This document shows positions 27,522 to 36,858 of a DNA stretch of 64,000 nucleotides, piece by piece. The notes under the pieces are model-generated. The model was not told where the DNA came from. It worked only from the letters and a program-made list of their open reading frames with translations, and did no database searches. The DNA comes from UBA6049 sp965662345 (GTDB taxonomy: Bacteria > Bacteroidota > Bacteroidia > Flavobacteriales_G > Salibacteraceae). The stretch's first letter is position 1, and each line of letters begins with the position of its first letter. The stretch spans positions 1 to 64,000 of the forward strand of contig CBFIHE010000010.1 of assembly GCA_965662345.1 (NCBI GenBank). The letters run 5' to 3'. A program made the position numbers and the translations under genes.

Positions 27522-27833
27522 ATGAGAATGTCTATGTTTAAGACGAGTAAGCCAAAAGGGTTTGATTTCAAACCTAGGTATTACGACCCTGAAAAAGAGG
27601 AGTTTGAGCAGCGAGTAGCCTCAATAAAAGCAGAAATTGCGCGCGAAAAAGGCAATGACTCAACCCAATCTTACGACAGAGAAGCCGTGAAGTTTAGAAT
27701 CCGCAACAACTGGAATGCAGTTTCGCAGCGTGATGCTGCTGGTAAAACATCCAATATGCGTATCTTACTTATAGCTGGTGTTCTTGCGTTGGGTGCTTAT
27801 CTATTTCTCTTCACAGATTATTTCTCCGCTTAA
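27522..27833 (+). CDS. Small conserved membrane protein upstream of mutL
   Basis: The product has 103 residues: a basic N-terminal region with KPRYYDP-like (FKPRYYDPE) sequence, a charged middle, and one transmembrane helix near the C-terminus (about residues 80-98). Related short proteins occur at this place, just before mutL, in many Flavobacteriia and are sometimes mislabelled as riboflavin synthase beta subunit; nothing here supports that enzyme activity. Function unknown. The mutL start follows 3 bases after the stop. The start might be any of three Met codons at residues 1, 3 and 5. Confidence 0.75.
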   Translation: MRMSMFKTSKPKGFDFKPRYYDPEKEEFEQRVASIKAEIAREKGNDSTQSYDREAVKFRIRNNWNAVSQRDAAGKTSNMRILLIAGVLALGAYLFLFTDYFSA

Positions 27834-27836
27834 CTC

Positions 27837-29708
27837 ATGGGAGACTTGATTCAATTACTTCCAGACTCCATTGCTAACCAAATTGCTGCTGGCGAGGTTA
27901 TACAGCGCCCCTCTTCTGTAGTTAAGGAGCTGATGGAGAATTCAATAGACGCAGAAGCCTCAACCATTCATCTAATCATAAAAGATGCTGGAAAAACCCT
28001 TATTAGGGTATCAGATGATGGTAACGGAATGAGTGAAACAGACGCTCGTATGGCACCTGTGAGACATGCCACTTCTAAAATTCAAAATGCAGACGACCTC
28101 TTTAACCTGCGCACTATGGGTTTTAGAGGCGAAGCATTAGCATCTGTTGTTTCCATTGCCCAAGTAGAAATAAGATCAAAACAGGAGAAGGCTGAACTTG
28201 GTGTGAAACTAGAAATTGCAGGGAGTGAAGTTCTTTCTCAAGAGCCCGTAACTTGTAAAAAGGGAACATCTATATCTGTTAAAAATCTTTTCCACAATGT
28301 TCCTGCAAGGCGCAAGTTCTTGAAAAGAGATACAGTAGAAATGCGCCACATCATTGATGAATTTGAACGAGTGGCTCTTGCGAATCCTGGGGTAATGTTC
28401 ACTTTAACCCACAACGACAACGAGGTTTTCCACCTGCCAGCAGCTAACTTTAGGCAGCGTGTGGTTGGTGTGTTTGGCAAACGATACAATGAAAAACTAG
28501 TGCCTTTATCAGAAGAAACTGATTTGGTCAAACTAGAAGGGTTTTTGGGAAAACCTGAACTGGCTAAAAAGTCTAGAGGTGAGCAATTCTTCTTTGTGAA
28601 CAATAGATTTATAAAAAGTCACTACCTGCATCACGCCATTAAAGACGCAATGTCTGACATGCTCCAATCAGATGCTCAACCTGGGTATTTTTTGCATTTA
28701 ACTGTAGACCCTGCTTCCATAGACGTCAACATACACCCTACTAAAACAGAAATAAAATTTGAGGATGAGCGCGCTATTTATGCCATTCTGAAATCGGCTA
28801 CAAGGCAGGCTCTAGGCAAGCACCATGTGTCTCCATCATTAGACTTTGAGACAGAAACAGGGTTTGCTATTCCGCTCGATAAATCAACACCAGTTGAGCC
28901 TACCATAACCGTAAATACGAACTATAACCCATTTGATGAGCAACCAGGCTCAGTACCAAAGAGACATAAGGGTAATGCGTCTGTTCATCAACCTAGAGAA
29001 CGTCATAATCTAGAGAATTGGCAAAAGCTTTATCAAGCAAATCCAGAGTTGGCGAACTCCATCAAAAACACTTCAGGAATACCATTCAACCAGCAACAAG
29101 AAACCGATGAATCTCCATCGGCTTTGCCCGTAAAACATGCAGCTGCTACAGGTAAAGCATTTCAAATTCATGGAAAATATATTGTGGCTCATATAAAGTC
29201 TGGATTGGTGATGATTCACCAATCACGAGCGCACGAGCGTGTTTTGTATGAATCATTTGTAAAGGCAATGGCTTCTAAAGAAGTTTATTCTCAACAGCAG
29301 CTTTTCCCACAAACAATTACGCTAGCTGGTGGCGATTCTGAGATTATACATGAAATTCAACCCGATTTACAAGCTGCGGGTGTTGACATACGTAATTTTG
29401 GAGCTAACACATTCATTATTCAAGGTCTGCCTACCTATGTAACTAATGTTGACCCGCAGACGTTTCTGGATAGTATTTTAGTTGATTTCAAGAACAACTT
29501 GAACGAGTTGAAGTTAAACAAACAAGAATCTCTAGCTAGATCACTAAGTAAGAAGTCGGGAATAAAAACGGGTAGGGTTTTAAACGAACAAGAAATGCTC
29601 AACCTTATAGATGAGTTGTTTGCATGTGAGAACCCATACAATACACCAGCAGGCAAACGCATTATTAATACATTTACGCTAGACACGTTAGACAAGCAAT
29701 TTGACTAA
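27837..29708 (+). CDS. mutL: DNA mismatch repair protein MutL
   Basis: MutL couples mismatch recognition by MutS to strand removal. The GHKL ATPase motifs are complete: IAAGEVIQRPSSVVKELMENSIDA (split as IAAGEVIQRPSSVV and KELMENSIDA), DDGNGM, and GFRGEALASV. A linker of low conservation spans about residues 330-430, and the C-terminal dimerisation domain follows. A metal-binding endonuclease signature (DQHA...E...E) is not obvious; HQSRAHERVLYE replaces it. The 623 residues are normal length. It is followed directly by the rhomboid genes. Confidence 0.95.
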   Translation: MGDLIQLLPDSIANQIAAGEVIQRPSSVVKELMENSIDAEASTIHLIIKDAGKTLIRVSDDGNGMSETDARMAPVRHATSKIQNADDLFNLRTMGFRGEALASVVSIAQVEIRSKQEKAELGVKLEIAGSEVLSQEPVTCKKGTSISVKNLFHNVPARRKFLKRDTVEMRHIIDEFERVALANPGVMFTLTHNDNEVFHLPAANFRQRVVGVFGKRYNEKLVPLSEETDLVKLEGFLGKPELAKKSRGEQFFFVNNRFIKSHYLHHAIKDAMSDMLQSDAQPGYFLHLTVDPASIDVNIHPTKTEIKFEDERAIYAILKSATRQALGKHHVSPSLDFETETGFAIPLDKSTPVEPTITVNTNYNPFDEQPGSVPKRHKGNASVHQPRERHNLENWQKLYQANPELANSIKNTSGIPFNQQQETDESPSALPVKHAAATGKAFQIHGKYIVAHIKSGLVMIHQSRAHERVLYESFVKAMASKEVYSQQQLFPQTITLAGGDSEIIHEIQPDLQAAGVDIRNFGANTFIIQGLPTYVTNVDPQTFLDSILVDFKNNLNELKLNKQESLARSLSKKSGIKTGRVLNEQEMLNLIDELFACENPYNTPAGKRIINTFTLDTLDKQFD

Positions 29709-30587
29709 ATGAACAGGTACCAAGCAGGTGGTTTTAGTATGCTTCCTCCAGTAGTGAAGAACCTTCTCATCATTAATATTTTGATGTTTTTGGCTACTTT
29801 CTCATTTAAGAACGGTTTTGGCTTAGACTTAAACGATTTACTTGGGCTCCATTGGCCTGGTAGCGATAAATTTGAAGTGTATCAGGTTGTGACTTACATG
29901 TTTATGCATGGAAACTTTCAACACATTTTCTTCAATATGTTCGCTGTGTGGATGTTTGGCTCTGCTATTGAAAATTACTGGGGGGCTAAACGTTTTCTAA
30001 CATACTATGTGATTACAGGAATTGGTGCAGCGGTTTTTCATTATGGGATATTATATTTCACAGAAATTCAATCGTTCAATCTATTAATTGAACAGTTTTT
30101 GGCAAATCCATCTACCGAGTCGTTGCAGTCATTTATTTCTCAACATCAACTTCAATTGAGTCAGCGTATTTACCCAGATATGTATGCGTACTTCTTGGAG
30201 TCTGAGCAAGCTATAGATGCTGTTTACAACGGGTATGGTACAACAGATGATTTAATCACAACTACCGCGTTTTTAGCAGAATACCAAAGCTATTACCTCA
30301 ATTTACCAAATGTAGTTGGCGCTAGCGGGTCTTTATTTGGCTTGTTACTCGCTTTTGGTATGTTATTTCCTAACCAGAAAATATTTCTAATCTTTCTACC
30401 TATACCTATAAAGGCCAAGTACTTTGTAATAGGTTATGGACTCATTGAGTTGTATTCTGGCTTAAGCAATAGCCCTGGAGATAACGTGGCACATTTTGCT
30501 CACCTAGGGGGCATGATTTTTGGGTTCTTTTTAATTAAGTTTTGGCAAAAAAGAGGCGGTAACAATTCGTTTTATCAGCAGTATTAA
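29709..30587 (+). CDS. Rhomboid family intramembrane serine protease (1)
   Basis: This 292-residue polytopic protein has the HGNFQHIFFNMFAVWMFG loop, the catalytic Ser in GASGSLFGLL and His in HFAHLGGMIFG. An insertion of about 90 residues, largely polar, lies between the third helix and the catalytic GASG segment (about residues 120-205). Rhomboids cut substrates inside the membrane. The substrate is unknown. The start codon follows the mutL stop with no gap, and a second rhomboid follows 2 bases after the stop. Confidence 0.92.
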   Translation: MNRYQAGGFSMLPPVVKNLLIINILMFLATFSFKNGFGLDLNDLLGLHWPGSDKFEVYQVVTYMFMHGNFQHIFFNMFAVWMFGSAIENYWGAKRFLTYYVITGIGAAVFHYGILYFTEIQSFNLLIEQFLANPSTESLQSFISQHQLQLSQRIYPDMYAYFLESEQAIDAVYNGYGTTDDLITTTAFLAEYQSYYLNLPNVVGASGSLFGLLLAFGMLFPNQKIFLIFLPIPIKAKYFVIGYGLIELYSGLSNSPGDNVAHFAHLGGMIFGFFLIKFWQKRGGNNSFYQQY

Positions 30588-30589
30588 TC

Positions 30590-31453
30590 ATGGCGAATTT
30601 CATTGTAGACGATATTAAGAGAGTACTTGGTGGAGATAATCACCTTTCTAAGTTGATTCTCATAAATGCAGGCGTATTCTTAGTGCTAAACATCTTGTTG
30701 GCTTTTGTACAAGATGATTTGTTCTTGCTTAGTTTAGTTGGTCTTCCTGCAGGCCTTGGAGATTGGATTTTCAGGTTTTGGACTCTGGGCACCTACATGT
30801 TTGTGCATGAAGGCTTCTTTCACCTTCTCTTTAATTTGCTCTGGCTCTATTGGTTTGGGAGAATCATGGCAGATTTATATACCCACAACCGTGTACTGCA
30901 AACCTACCTTTATGGCGGGTTAGCTGGAGGGGTGCTCTATCTCCTATTTGCATCAATTCCAGGAATGCCTGTAGGTTCATTTTTGATTGGTGCTTCTGGT
31001 GGTGTACTGGCAGTTATGGTTGCAACGGCCACCCTAATGCCAGAGTATCAAATGAATCTTTTGCTTGTTGGTCCAGTACGCATTAAGTACATAGCGCTAA
31101 TTGGCTTTATATTGAGTACCCTATTAGACTTCAATGTGAATACAGGTGGTAAGATCGCTCACCTTGGAGGAGCCGCTTTTGGCCTGTACTATGGCTTACA
31201 GCTTCGTAAAGGAATCGAAATTACAGATGGGTTTAATCGATTCTTCTTAGGACTTCTTGGCATGTTTAAGTCTACACCAAAAATGAAAGTAGTTCACAAA
31301 AACTCAGCGTCAACTTCTGCCCCTGTTAGTGGAATGAGCTCAGAGGAACGTCAGCGTAAAACCGATGAAATTCTAGACAAAATATCTAAGTCTGGTTACG
31401 ATAGTCTTTCTAAAGCAGAAAAAGATTTCCTATTCAAAGTAAGTAACCACTAG
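30590..31453 (+). CDS. Rhomboid family intramembrane serine protease (2)
   Basis: This is the second tandem rhomboid, 287 residues. Catalytic Ser in GASGGVLAVM and His in IAHLGGAAFG, with the HEGFFHLLFNLLWLYWFG loop. It lacks the insertion of its neighbour but has a polar C-terminal tail of about 70 residues carrying a conserved SSEERQRKTDEILDKISKSG stretch, resembling the C-terminal motif of other Bacteroidota rhomboids. The pair in tandem after mutL is a recurring arrangement in this phylum. Substrate unknown. Confidence 0.92.
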   Translation: MANFIVDDIKRVLGGDNHLSKLILINAGVFLVLNILLAFVQDDLFLLSLVGLPAGLGDWIFRFWTLGTYMFVHEGFFHLLFNLLWLYWFGRIMADLYTHNRVLQTYLYGGLAGGVLYLLFASIPGMPVGSFLIGASGGVLAVMVATATLMPEYQMNLLLVGPVRIKYIALIGFILSTLLDFNVNTGGKIAHLGGAAFGLYYGLQLRKGIEITDGFNRFFLGLLGMFKSTPKMKVVHKNSASTSAPVSGMSSEERQRKTDEILDKISKSGYDSLSKAEKDFLFKVSNH

Positions 31454-31462
31454 CCAAACACT

Positions 31463-32563
31463 ATGGGTTGGTTTAGAAGTTTCCTCCTAACTCTTCATAT
31501 TGCTTTTAGCGTTCTCATATTATTGAGTTACGGTGCCCGCAGTTTTGAAACGGAAGTCTTTCCTTTATTACCCCTTCTTGCCATGGCCTACCCCTACTTG
31601 GTGGTTGTGCAGCTCCTGTTTTCTATTCTTTGGCTTGTTTTTAAAAGGCGCTATGTGCTTTTGAGCGTTGCTATGCTATTGATTGGCTGGCCAAGGCCCT
31701 TGCAAATGATAAGCCTCCACGCTCAAGAATACACGGGTGAATATGACCTAAAGCTACTATCTTACAATATTCGCTTATTCAATAAATACGGATGGGAGCC
31801 CGACACCGCTACTGGAGAACATGTCTTTGAGTTTATAGCCTCTCAAAAGGCAGATATCTTATGCTTTCAAGAGTTTTATCATATAGAAAACATACCTGAA
31901 TACCGAAGCATTCCAAGAATAAAACAAGAGGCAAATGTGCCATACTTTATGTTCGAAGGCAGGCGTAAATACGACTCTAGTAATAGAGAGCGATATTTTG
32001 GATTAGCCACTTTTAGCAAATACCCGATCGTGAATGAGGGAACCATCATTCGGAAAAGTTTAGGAAAGGCAAGAGCAATATTTACAGATATAGCATTGCC
32101 TAAAGACACCGTGAGGGTATATAACGTACATCTAAAATCTTTAGGTTTCAGACATGATGAATATGCATTTATCAATGATGCATTAAATCATACACCAGAA
32201 GAGCGCTACCGCCAGTCTAAAGGCATTTTTTCTAAGCTAACAGATGCGTTTACAGAAAGAGCACACGAGTCTAATCTTCTTAAAGCTCACATGGATTCCT
32301 CTCCCTATCCCGTTATTGTAATGGGAGACTTTAATGAGGTGCCCTATACTCGAGCCTACGACATTATTGCAACTAACATGCAAGACGGATTTGTGGAGAA
32401 AGGCTTTGGCATGGGTGCAACATATGGAGATTTCGGCACTATGCCTGCTATACGCATAGATTATATTCTAGCCGATAACCATTTTGAGTTTGTCGACTTT
32501 AAAAATTACCGCATAGACCTATCAGACCACGAGCCCATTTTGGCAAAGGTGATTCTACGCTAG
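31463..32563 (+). CDS. Membrane-anchored endonuclease/exonuclease/phosphatase family protein
   Basis: The 366 residues divide into about 90 hydrophobic N-terminal residues with two or three transmembrane helices, then an EEP domain (exonuclease III/sphingomyelinase fold). Motifs LLSYNIRLF, FQEFYH, GDFNE and RIDYILAD ... LSDHEPI supply the metal and catalytic residues. The domain is probably outside the cytoplasm and may hydrolyse a phosphodiester in lipid or nucleotide. It lies 9 bases after the second rhomboid, making one transcript with mutL likely. Confidence 0.87.
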   Translation: MGWFRSFLLTLHIAFSVLILLSYGARSFETEVFPLLPLLAMAYPYLVVVQLLFSILWLVFKRRYVLLSVAMLLIGWPRPLQMISLHAQEYTGEYDLKLLSYNIRLFNKYGWEPDTATGEHVFEFIASQKADILCFQEFYHIENIPEYRSIPRIKQEANVPYFMFEGRRKYDSSNRERYFGLATFSKYPIVNEGTIIRKSLGKARAIFTDIALPKDTVRVYNVHLKSLGFRHDEYAFINDALNHTPEERYRQSKGIFSKLTDAFTERAHESNLLKAHMDSSPYPVIVMGDFNEVPYTRAYDIIATNMQDGFVEKGFGMGATYGDFGTMPAIRIDYILADNHFEFVDFKNYRIDLSDHEPILAKVILR

Positions 32564-32675
32564 CCATGGCTTTACTATTCCAGAATAGTTGCGACTTAAT
32601 CTACCCCGTCAAGAGCTTTTACAGAATCACATTAGTTCTTCTTTCCATATACGGGTAACTACCTGCACAATTCAC

Positions 32676-32683
32676 TACTTTTG
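32676..32683 (+). promoter_or_regulatory. TAnnTTTG -7 box of prfC
   Basis: TACTTTTG, 20 bases upstream of the prfC start. No clear -33 TTG at the usual distance. Confidence 0.5.
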
Positions 32684-32703
32684 CAGGCCTATTAAGGAAA
32701 TTC

Positions 32704-34299
32704 ATGAGTCTAACAGAAGAAATAGCTAAGCGAAAAACCTTCGCCATTATATCGCACCCCGATGCAGGTAAAACAACATTGACCGAAAAGCTCCTATTAT
32801 TTGGTGGGGCCATTCAAGTAGCGGGTGCAGTTAAAAACAATAAGATTAAGAAAACAGCTGCGTCAGATTTCATGGAAATTGAAAAGCAACGTGGTATTTC
32901 TGTGGCTACCTCTGTAATGACCTTTGAATACAAGGATACCATTGTTAACTTGTTAGATACTCCTGGCCACAAAGACTTTGCAGAAGACACGTACCGAACG
33001 CTTACGGCCGTAGATAGCGTAATAATGGTCATTGATGCAGCGAATGGTGTTGAGGCACAAACTGAGCGCTTAATGGAAGTCTGCAGAATGCGAAAAACTC
33101 CCGTGCTCACGTTTATCAATAAGTTAGACCGCGAAGGACAAGACCCATTCGATCTTTTAGATGAAATTGAAGAAAAGCTAGGTATAAAGGTACGGCCACT
33201 AAGCTGGCCAATTGGTATGGGGCCCCGGTTTAAGGGCGTTTATAATTTATTTGAGAAGAACCTGAACCTGTTTAGCGCTAATAAAACGAAAATAGAAGAA
33301 GAACTTGTTAGAATTAATGATCTTAATGACTCTGGCTTAGACGATATTATTGGCGAAGAGCCTGCTTCTTTACTGCGCGATGATCTGGAATTAATTGAAG
33401 GCGTATACGACCCCTTTGATACAGAAGCCTATCTAAGAGGTGAGGTTGCTCCCGTTTTCTTTGGAAGTGCATTGAACAATTTTGGGGTACGCGAATTATT
33501 AGATGCCTTCGTTCGCTTTGCCCCTAACCCAGGGTTTAGACCTACAGATGCCAGAGATATTGAGCCAACCGACCCTAAATTCTCTGGTTTTATTTTCAAG
33601 ATCCACGCTAATATAGACCCCAAACACAGAGATAGGATTGCGTTTTTAAGGGTTGTCTCTGGCAAATTTGAGCGCAACAAATTTTATCAGCATACGCGAT
33701 TGGATAAAAAATTGAAGTTTGCCAACCCCTACTCTTTCTTGGCACGCTCCAAAGAGGTAGTAGATGAAGCATTTCCGGGTGATGTAATTGGCCTGTATGA
33801 TACGGGTAGCTTTAATATTGGAGATACGCTAACAACTGGCGAAAAACTCCGATTTAAAGGTATTCCAAGCTTTAGCCCAGAAATTTTCAAAGAAGTGATT
33901 AACGATGACCCTATGAAAACCAAGCAATTGGAAAAAGGGGTTAGACAACTTGCAGAAGAAGGTGTAGCTCAACTATTTACTCAACAACCAGGAAACATTA
34001 AAATCATTGGTACTGTTGGTGAACTTCAGTTTGAGGTTATTCAATACCGATTGAAGAATGAGTATGGTGCCTCTTGCTCCTTCCAAGCCAAACCCTTTCA
34101 CAAGGCTACTTGGCTAACTGGTGATGAAGAAAAACTGACAGATTTTGTTCGAATAAAAAACAGACAAATTGCCTCAGACAAGGATGGAAACTATGTATAC
34201 CTAGCAGAATCTCCATTTATGCTCCAAACCGCACAACGAGACTATCCTGAAATCACCTTCCATACAACGAGTGAGTTTAAAGTAGCAGAGGAGGCTTAA
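32704..34299 (+). CDS. prfC: Peptide chain release factor 3
   Basis: RF3 is a GTPase that removes RF1/RF2 from the ribosome after termination. G motifs are visible: SHPDAGKTT (P-loop), the RGISV region (switch I), DTPGH, and NKLD. RF3-specific ASDFMEIEKQRGISVATSV appears near residue 70. At 531 residues it is full length. The acyltransferase gene starts on the base following the stop codon, so the two are likely co-transcribed. Confidence 0.95.
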   Translation: MSLTEEIAKRKTFAIISHPDAGKTTLTEKLLLFGGAIQVAGAVKNNKIKKTAASDFMEIEKQRGISVATSVMTFEYKDTIVNLLDTPGHKDFAEDTYRTLTAVDSVIMVIDAANGVEAQTERLMEVCRMRKTPVLTFINKLDREGQDPFDLLDEIEEKLGIKVRPLSWPIGMGPRFKGVYNLFEKNLNLFSANKTKIEEELVRINDLNDSGLDDIIGEEPASLLRDDLELIEGVYDPFDTEAYLRGEVAPVFFGSALNNFGVRELLDAFVRFAPNPGFRPTDARDIEPTDPKFSGFIFKIHANIDPKHRDRIAFLRVVSGKFERNKFYQHTRLDKKLKFANPYSFLARSKEVVDEAFPGDVIGLYDTGSFNIGDTLTTGEKLRFKGIPSFSPEIFKEVINDDPMKTKQLEKGVRQLAEEGVAQLFTQQPGNIKIIGTVGELQFEVIQYRLKNEYGASCSFQAKPFHKATWLTGDEEKLTDFVRIKNRQIASDKDGNYVYLAESPFMLQTAQRDYPEITFHTTSEFKVAEEA

Positions 34300-35211
34300 A
34301 TGTTATCGCGAATTGGTGTTGGTGTACTTGTTGGATTGTCAAAACTCTCCTTTACTGTGCTTTATGCACTTTCAGACATACTATACTTTTTGATCTTTGG
34401 TATTCTTGGTTATCGCAAGAAGGTAATCTTGAATAACATCAAAAACTCATTTCCTGAAAAATCAACAGAAGAGCACCATCGCATTGCCACAACCTTCAGT
34501 AAGTATCTGGTAGATGTTCTTGTAGAAAGTATTAAGATATACTCCATTTCTAAAGAAGAGCTTCAACGTAGAATGTATGTCACCTTTTCTCCTGAATATC
34601 AGCAATGTGTTAAAGATGGTAGAAATGCCATTGTAGTACTTGGTCATCAAGGTAATTGGGAATATGCACAGTTATCTTTTAGCGCTCAGAAATACAGGCA
34701 AGCGTTTATTGGCGTGTACAAAGCCATAAAAAACAAAGCAATTAGCGATGTAATGCTCCAATCGCGTTCTAAATTTGGTACGATACTTATAGAAACCCAA
34801 GAGTTTAAAGACGGACTAGGAAAATATGTTAAACAAAACATACCCGTAGTACTTGGTCTAATGGCAGACCAAGCTCCTCAGGCAAAAAGAGGATATTGGA
34901 TGCGTTTTCTAAATCAAGACACACCTGTATTCTTGGGTCCAGAGAGATATGCAAAACGCCTTAATGCACCTGTATTCTTTGGAGCTGTAAAGCGAGTAAA
35001 ACGCGGTTATTACACGTTAGATATTGAACCTTTGGTTTTAAACCCTATGGATACAGCCGATGGCGAAATAACGGAAAAGCATGTTCTTAGATTAGAAGAA
35101 GAAATAAAAGCAGATCCAGAATATTGGTTATGGTCGCACAAACGCTGGAAACGTACACGACCAGAAAGCCTTAAGTCAGCACAAATTAGCACCCGATATC
35201 CTGGTAAGTGA
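34300..35211 (+). CDS. Lysophospholipid acyltransferase family protein (LpxL/HtrB type)
   Basis: This 303-residue membrane-associated acyltransferase has an N-terminal hydrophobic segment and the catalytic H(x4)E motif in GHQGNWEYAQ. ADQAPQAKRG and the C-terminal WSHKRWKRTRP are typical of the lipid A late acyltransferase family. It probably adds a secondary acyl chain to lipid A at the inner membrane, though an aminolipid or other substrate is possible in Bacteroidota. The stop abuts, with no intervening base, the stop of the convergent endonuclease gene. Confidence 0.88.
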   Translation: MLSRIGVGVLVGLSKLSFTVLYALSDILYFLIFGILGYRKKVILNNIKNSFPEKSTEEHHRIATTFSKYLVDVLVESIKIYSISKEELQRRMYVTFSPEYQQCVKDGRNAIVVLGHQGNWEYAQLSFSAQKYRQAFIGVYKAIKNKAISDVMLQSRSKFGTILIETQEFKDGLGKYVKQNIPVVLGLMADQAPQAKRGYWMRFLNQDTPVFLGPERYAKRLNAPVFFGAVKRVKRGYYTLDIEPLVLNPMDTADGEITEKHVLRLEEEIKADPEYWLWSHKRWKRTRPESLKSAQISTRYPGK

Positions 35212-36762
35212 TTATCTAACCACCAACGTTGTTGCTTTAAAAGTACCCTCTTCTGAAATCCCGTTGAAGTAGTATAACCCTGCAGGAAGATTTTCTACAT
35301 TCCAAAAAGAACGTTTCGCTTTGGTATGACTCACAACTACACCACGAACATCTACGATAGTTACATTAGATAAGCCTGATGTTGCGTAAATGATATCTTG
35401 AGAAGGGTTAGGATAGATAGAAATCTTCTCATTCAAGGTATTATCTTCTCCTCCTGAAGCATTCTCCCCTTCTAGATGCAGCGTGTATGTACCTGCAGCA
35501 TCATCTGTTTGCAGTGTAAGTAAACCCGTTTCAGATGCACCAGTGCTTAAAAAATCTATTTCAATAAGAACACCCTCTCCAGGTTGCACATCAGAATCTC
35601 CAACCGTGTCTACAGCAAAACCTACTGAATTGCTTAGCTGAACACCTGAAATAGTAATCACTTCCGTTCCTTTATTCATGAAGAAAGCATAGCCTGTTGA
35701 TCCTTGAATTAAGCTTAAGGTGTCATCAGATAATTCTGCTAAAGAAGTACTTGGAAAGTCTCCATTGCTGGTAAAGCTGGTAAACCGCTCTGCAAACTGT
35801 GGATAATCAATGAAAGGGTTACGATTTCCTTGATATTGAGCAATCTCGTTATTCCGTTGTGCCTCTGAAGAACTTACTGGAAAATCATCATTCCAAGTAC
35901 GAAGAATGTTTTCTTGACTTGCAAAATGATTGCTGTAATCTTGGTACCTAATAACAAAGTACATCATAGCTCTTGCGGTCTTACCCTTTTGAACATCTCT
36001 AGGCTCAAAGCGGGAGCTATTCTTTTTAGAACCACCTTGGCTCCAGCTAGGATTAGTAACCATTCCAAAGGGCAGATTCCCACGTTGACTATTGGCATTT
36101 ACATCTGTTGGAAACAAATGAAATATATCGCTTTTCATGGGCTCATTACTATTGAAAAAGCCTTGCGGAAAAGTATGCTCACAATTGAAACTATTTGCGT
36201 TAGCTCCAGCACGTGTGTTGAACGTAGCTGTTCTACCCGTATATGCGCACGTTACATCTCCACCCGCATTGTCTATCTCTGCATACATACGGTCTCTTGC
36301 GGTATTGTATCCAAGGGAATTCTGTCCTTGTTGAGCTGCAGATTTCAAGGCAGTCTTAAGCGCTTCACCAGATTTATTCTGAGTTCCAGAGTATCGGCCC
36401 ATGCTGTAAGAAACACTGTTGTATAGCTGTACTCCATATGTTCCATACCCCTCAACAACAAGCGGTAAGGCATAAGCATGATTCATATTATGCTGAGAGT
36501 AACAGGCTACTTCCAACGTTTCACTACTACCTGCCTGTATATTCAACATGGAAGCAAGCGGCTTAAATACCGTGTCTCCAAAAGCTAAGTAAGGGTCTCC
36601 AACCTGTACCTCAATATCCTCTGAATACCCATTGGATATTATTACTTCTAGTGTGTCTAGCTCTTCTGCTGTTTGACTGTTGGAGTAAATGAAATTCGTA
36701 GTGATTTGCGCTTGACTCATAAAGGTGAGCGATAGCGCAATAATGGTCATTACTTGTTGCAT
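35212..36762 (-). CDS. Secreted endonuclease I with T9SS C-terminal sorting domain
   Basis: The product has 516 residues counted from ATG 36762, where a signal peptide begins (MQQVMTIIALSLTFMSQAQ). About residues 150-345 form an endonuclease I (EndA/Dns) domain with the NCEHTFPQGFF and DIFHLFPTDVNANSQRGNLPFG motifs (split as DIFHLFPTDVNANS and QRGNLPFG) that bind Mg2+. A beta-sandwich region follows, then a C-terminal T9SS type A signal beginning ISIYPNPSQD. It probably degrades extracellular DNA for nutrients. A longer frame upstream adds 29 residues without signal features. Confidence 0.88.
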   Translation of the reverse strand: MQQVMTIIALSLTFMSQAQITTNFIYSNSQTAEELDTLEVIISNGYSEDIEVQVGDPYLAFGDTVFKPLASMLNIQAGSSETLEVACYSQHNMNHAYALPLVVEGYGTYGVQLYNSVSYSMGRYSGTQNKSGEALKTALKSAAQQGQNSLGYNTARDRMYAEIDNAGGDVTCAYTGRTATFNTRAGANANSFNCEHTFPQGFFNSNEPMKSDIFHLFPTDVNANSQRGNLPFGMVTNPSWSQGGSKKNSSRFEPRDVQKGKTARAMMYFVIRYQDYSNHFASQENILRTWNDDFPVSSSEAQRNNEIAQYQGNRNPFIDYPQFAERFTSFTSNGDFPSTSLAELSDDTLSLIQGSTGYAFFMNKGTEVITISGVQLSNSVGFAVDTVGDSDVQPGEGVLIEIDFLSTGASETGLLTLQTDDAAGTYTLHLEGENASGGEDNTLNEKISIYPNPSQDIIYATSGLSNVTIVDVRGVVVSHTKAKRSFWNVENLPAGLYYFNGISEEGTFKATTLVVR

Positions 36763-36830
36763 AATCTTAAATTGAATGCAAAGGTATCGGAATACCCGAC
36801 ATCGCCCTAAGTTTAGCATTAAATAAGGTC

Positions 36831-36838
36831 TATATTTG
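36831..36838 (+). promoter_or_regulatory. TAnnTTTG -7 box of the 36859 outer-membrane gene
   Basis: TATATTTG lies 20 bases upstream of the ATG in the 96-base gap shared with the divergent endonuclease gene. Confidence 0.5.
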
Positions 36839-36858
36839 TTCTCATTCAATAGCTGAAA

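Noticed and set aside
27522..27833. Riboflavin synthase beta subunit before mutL
   Set aside because: The product is a 103-residue single-helix membrane protein with no lumazine synthase fold. The name in databases is a known mislabel, as I recall it.
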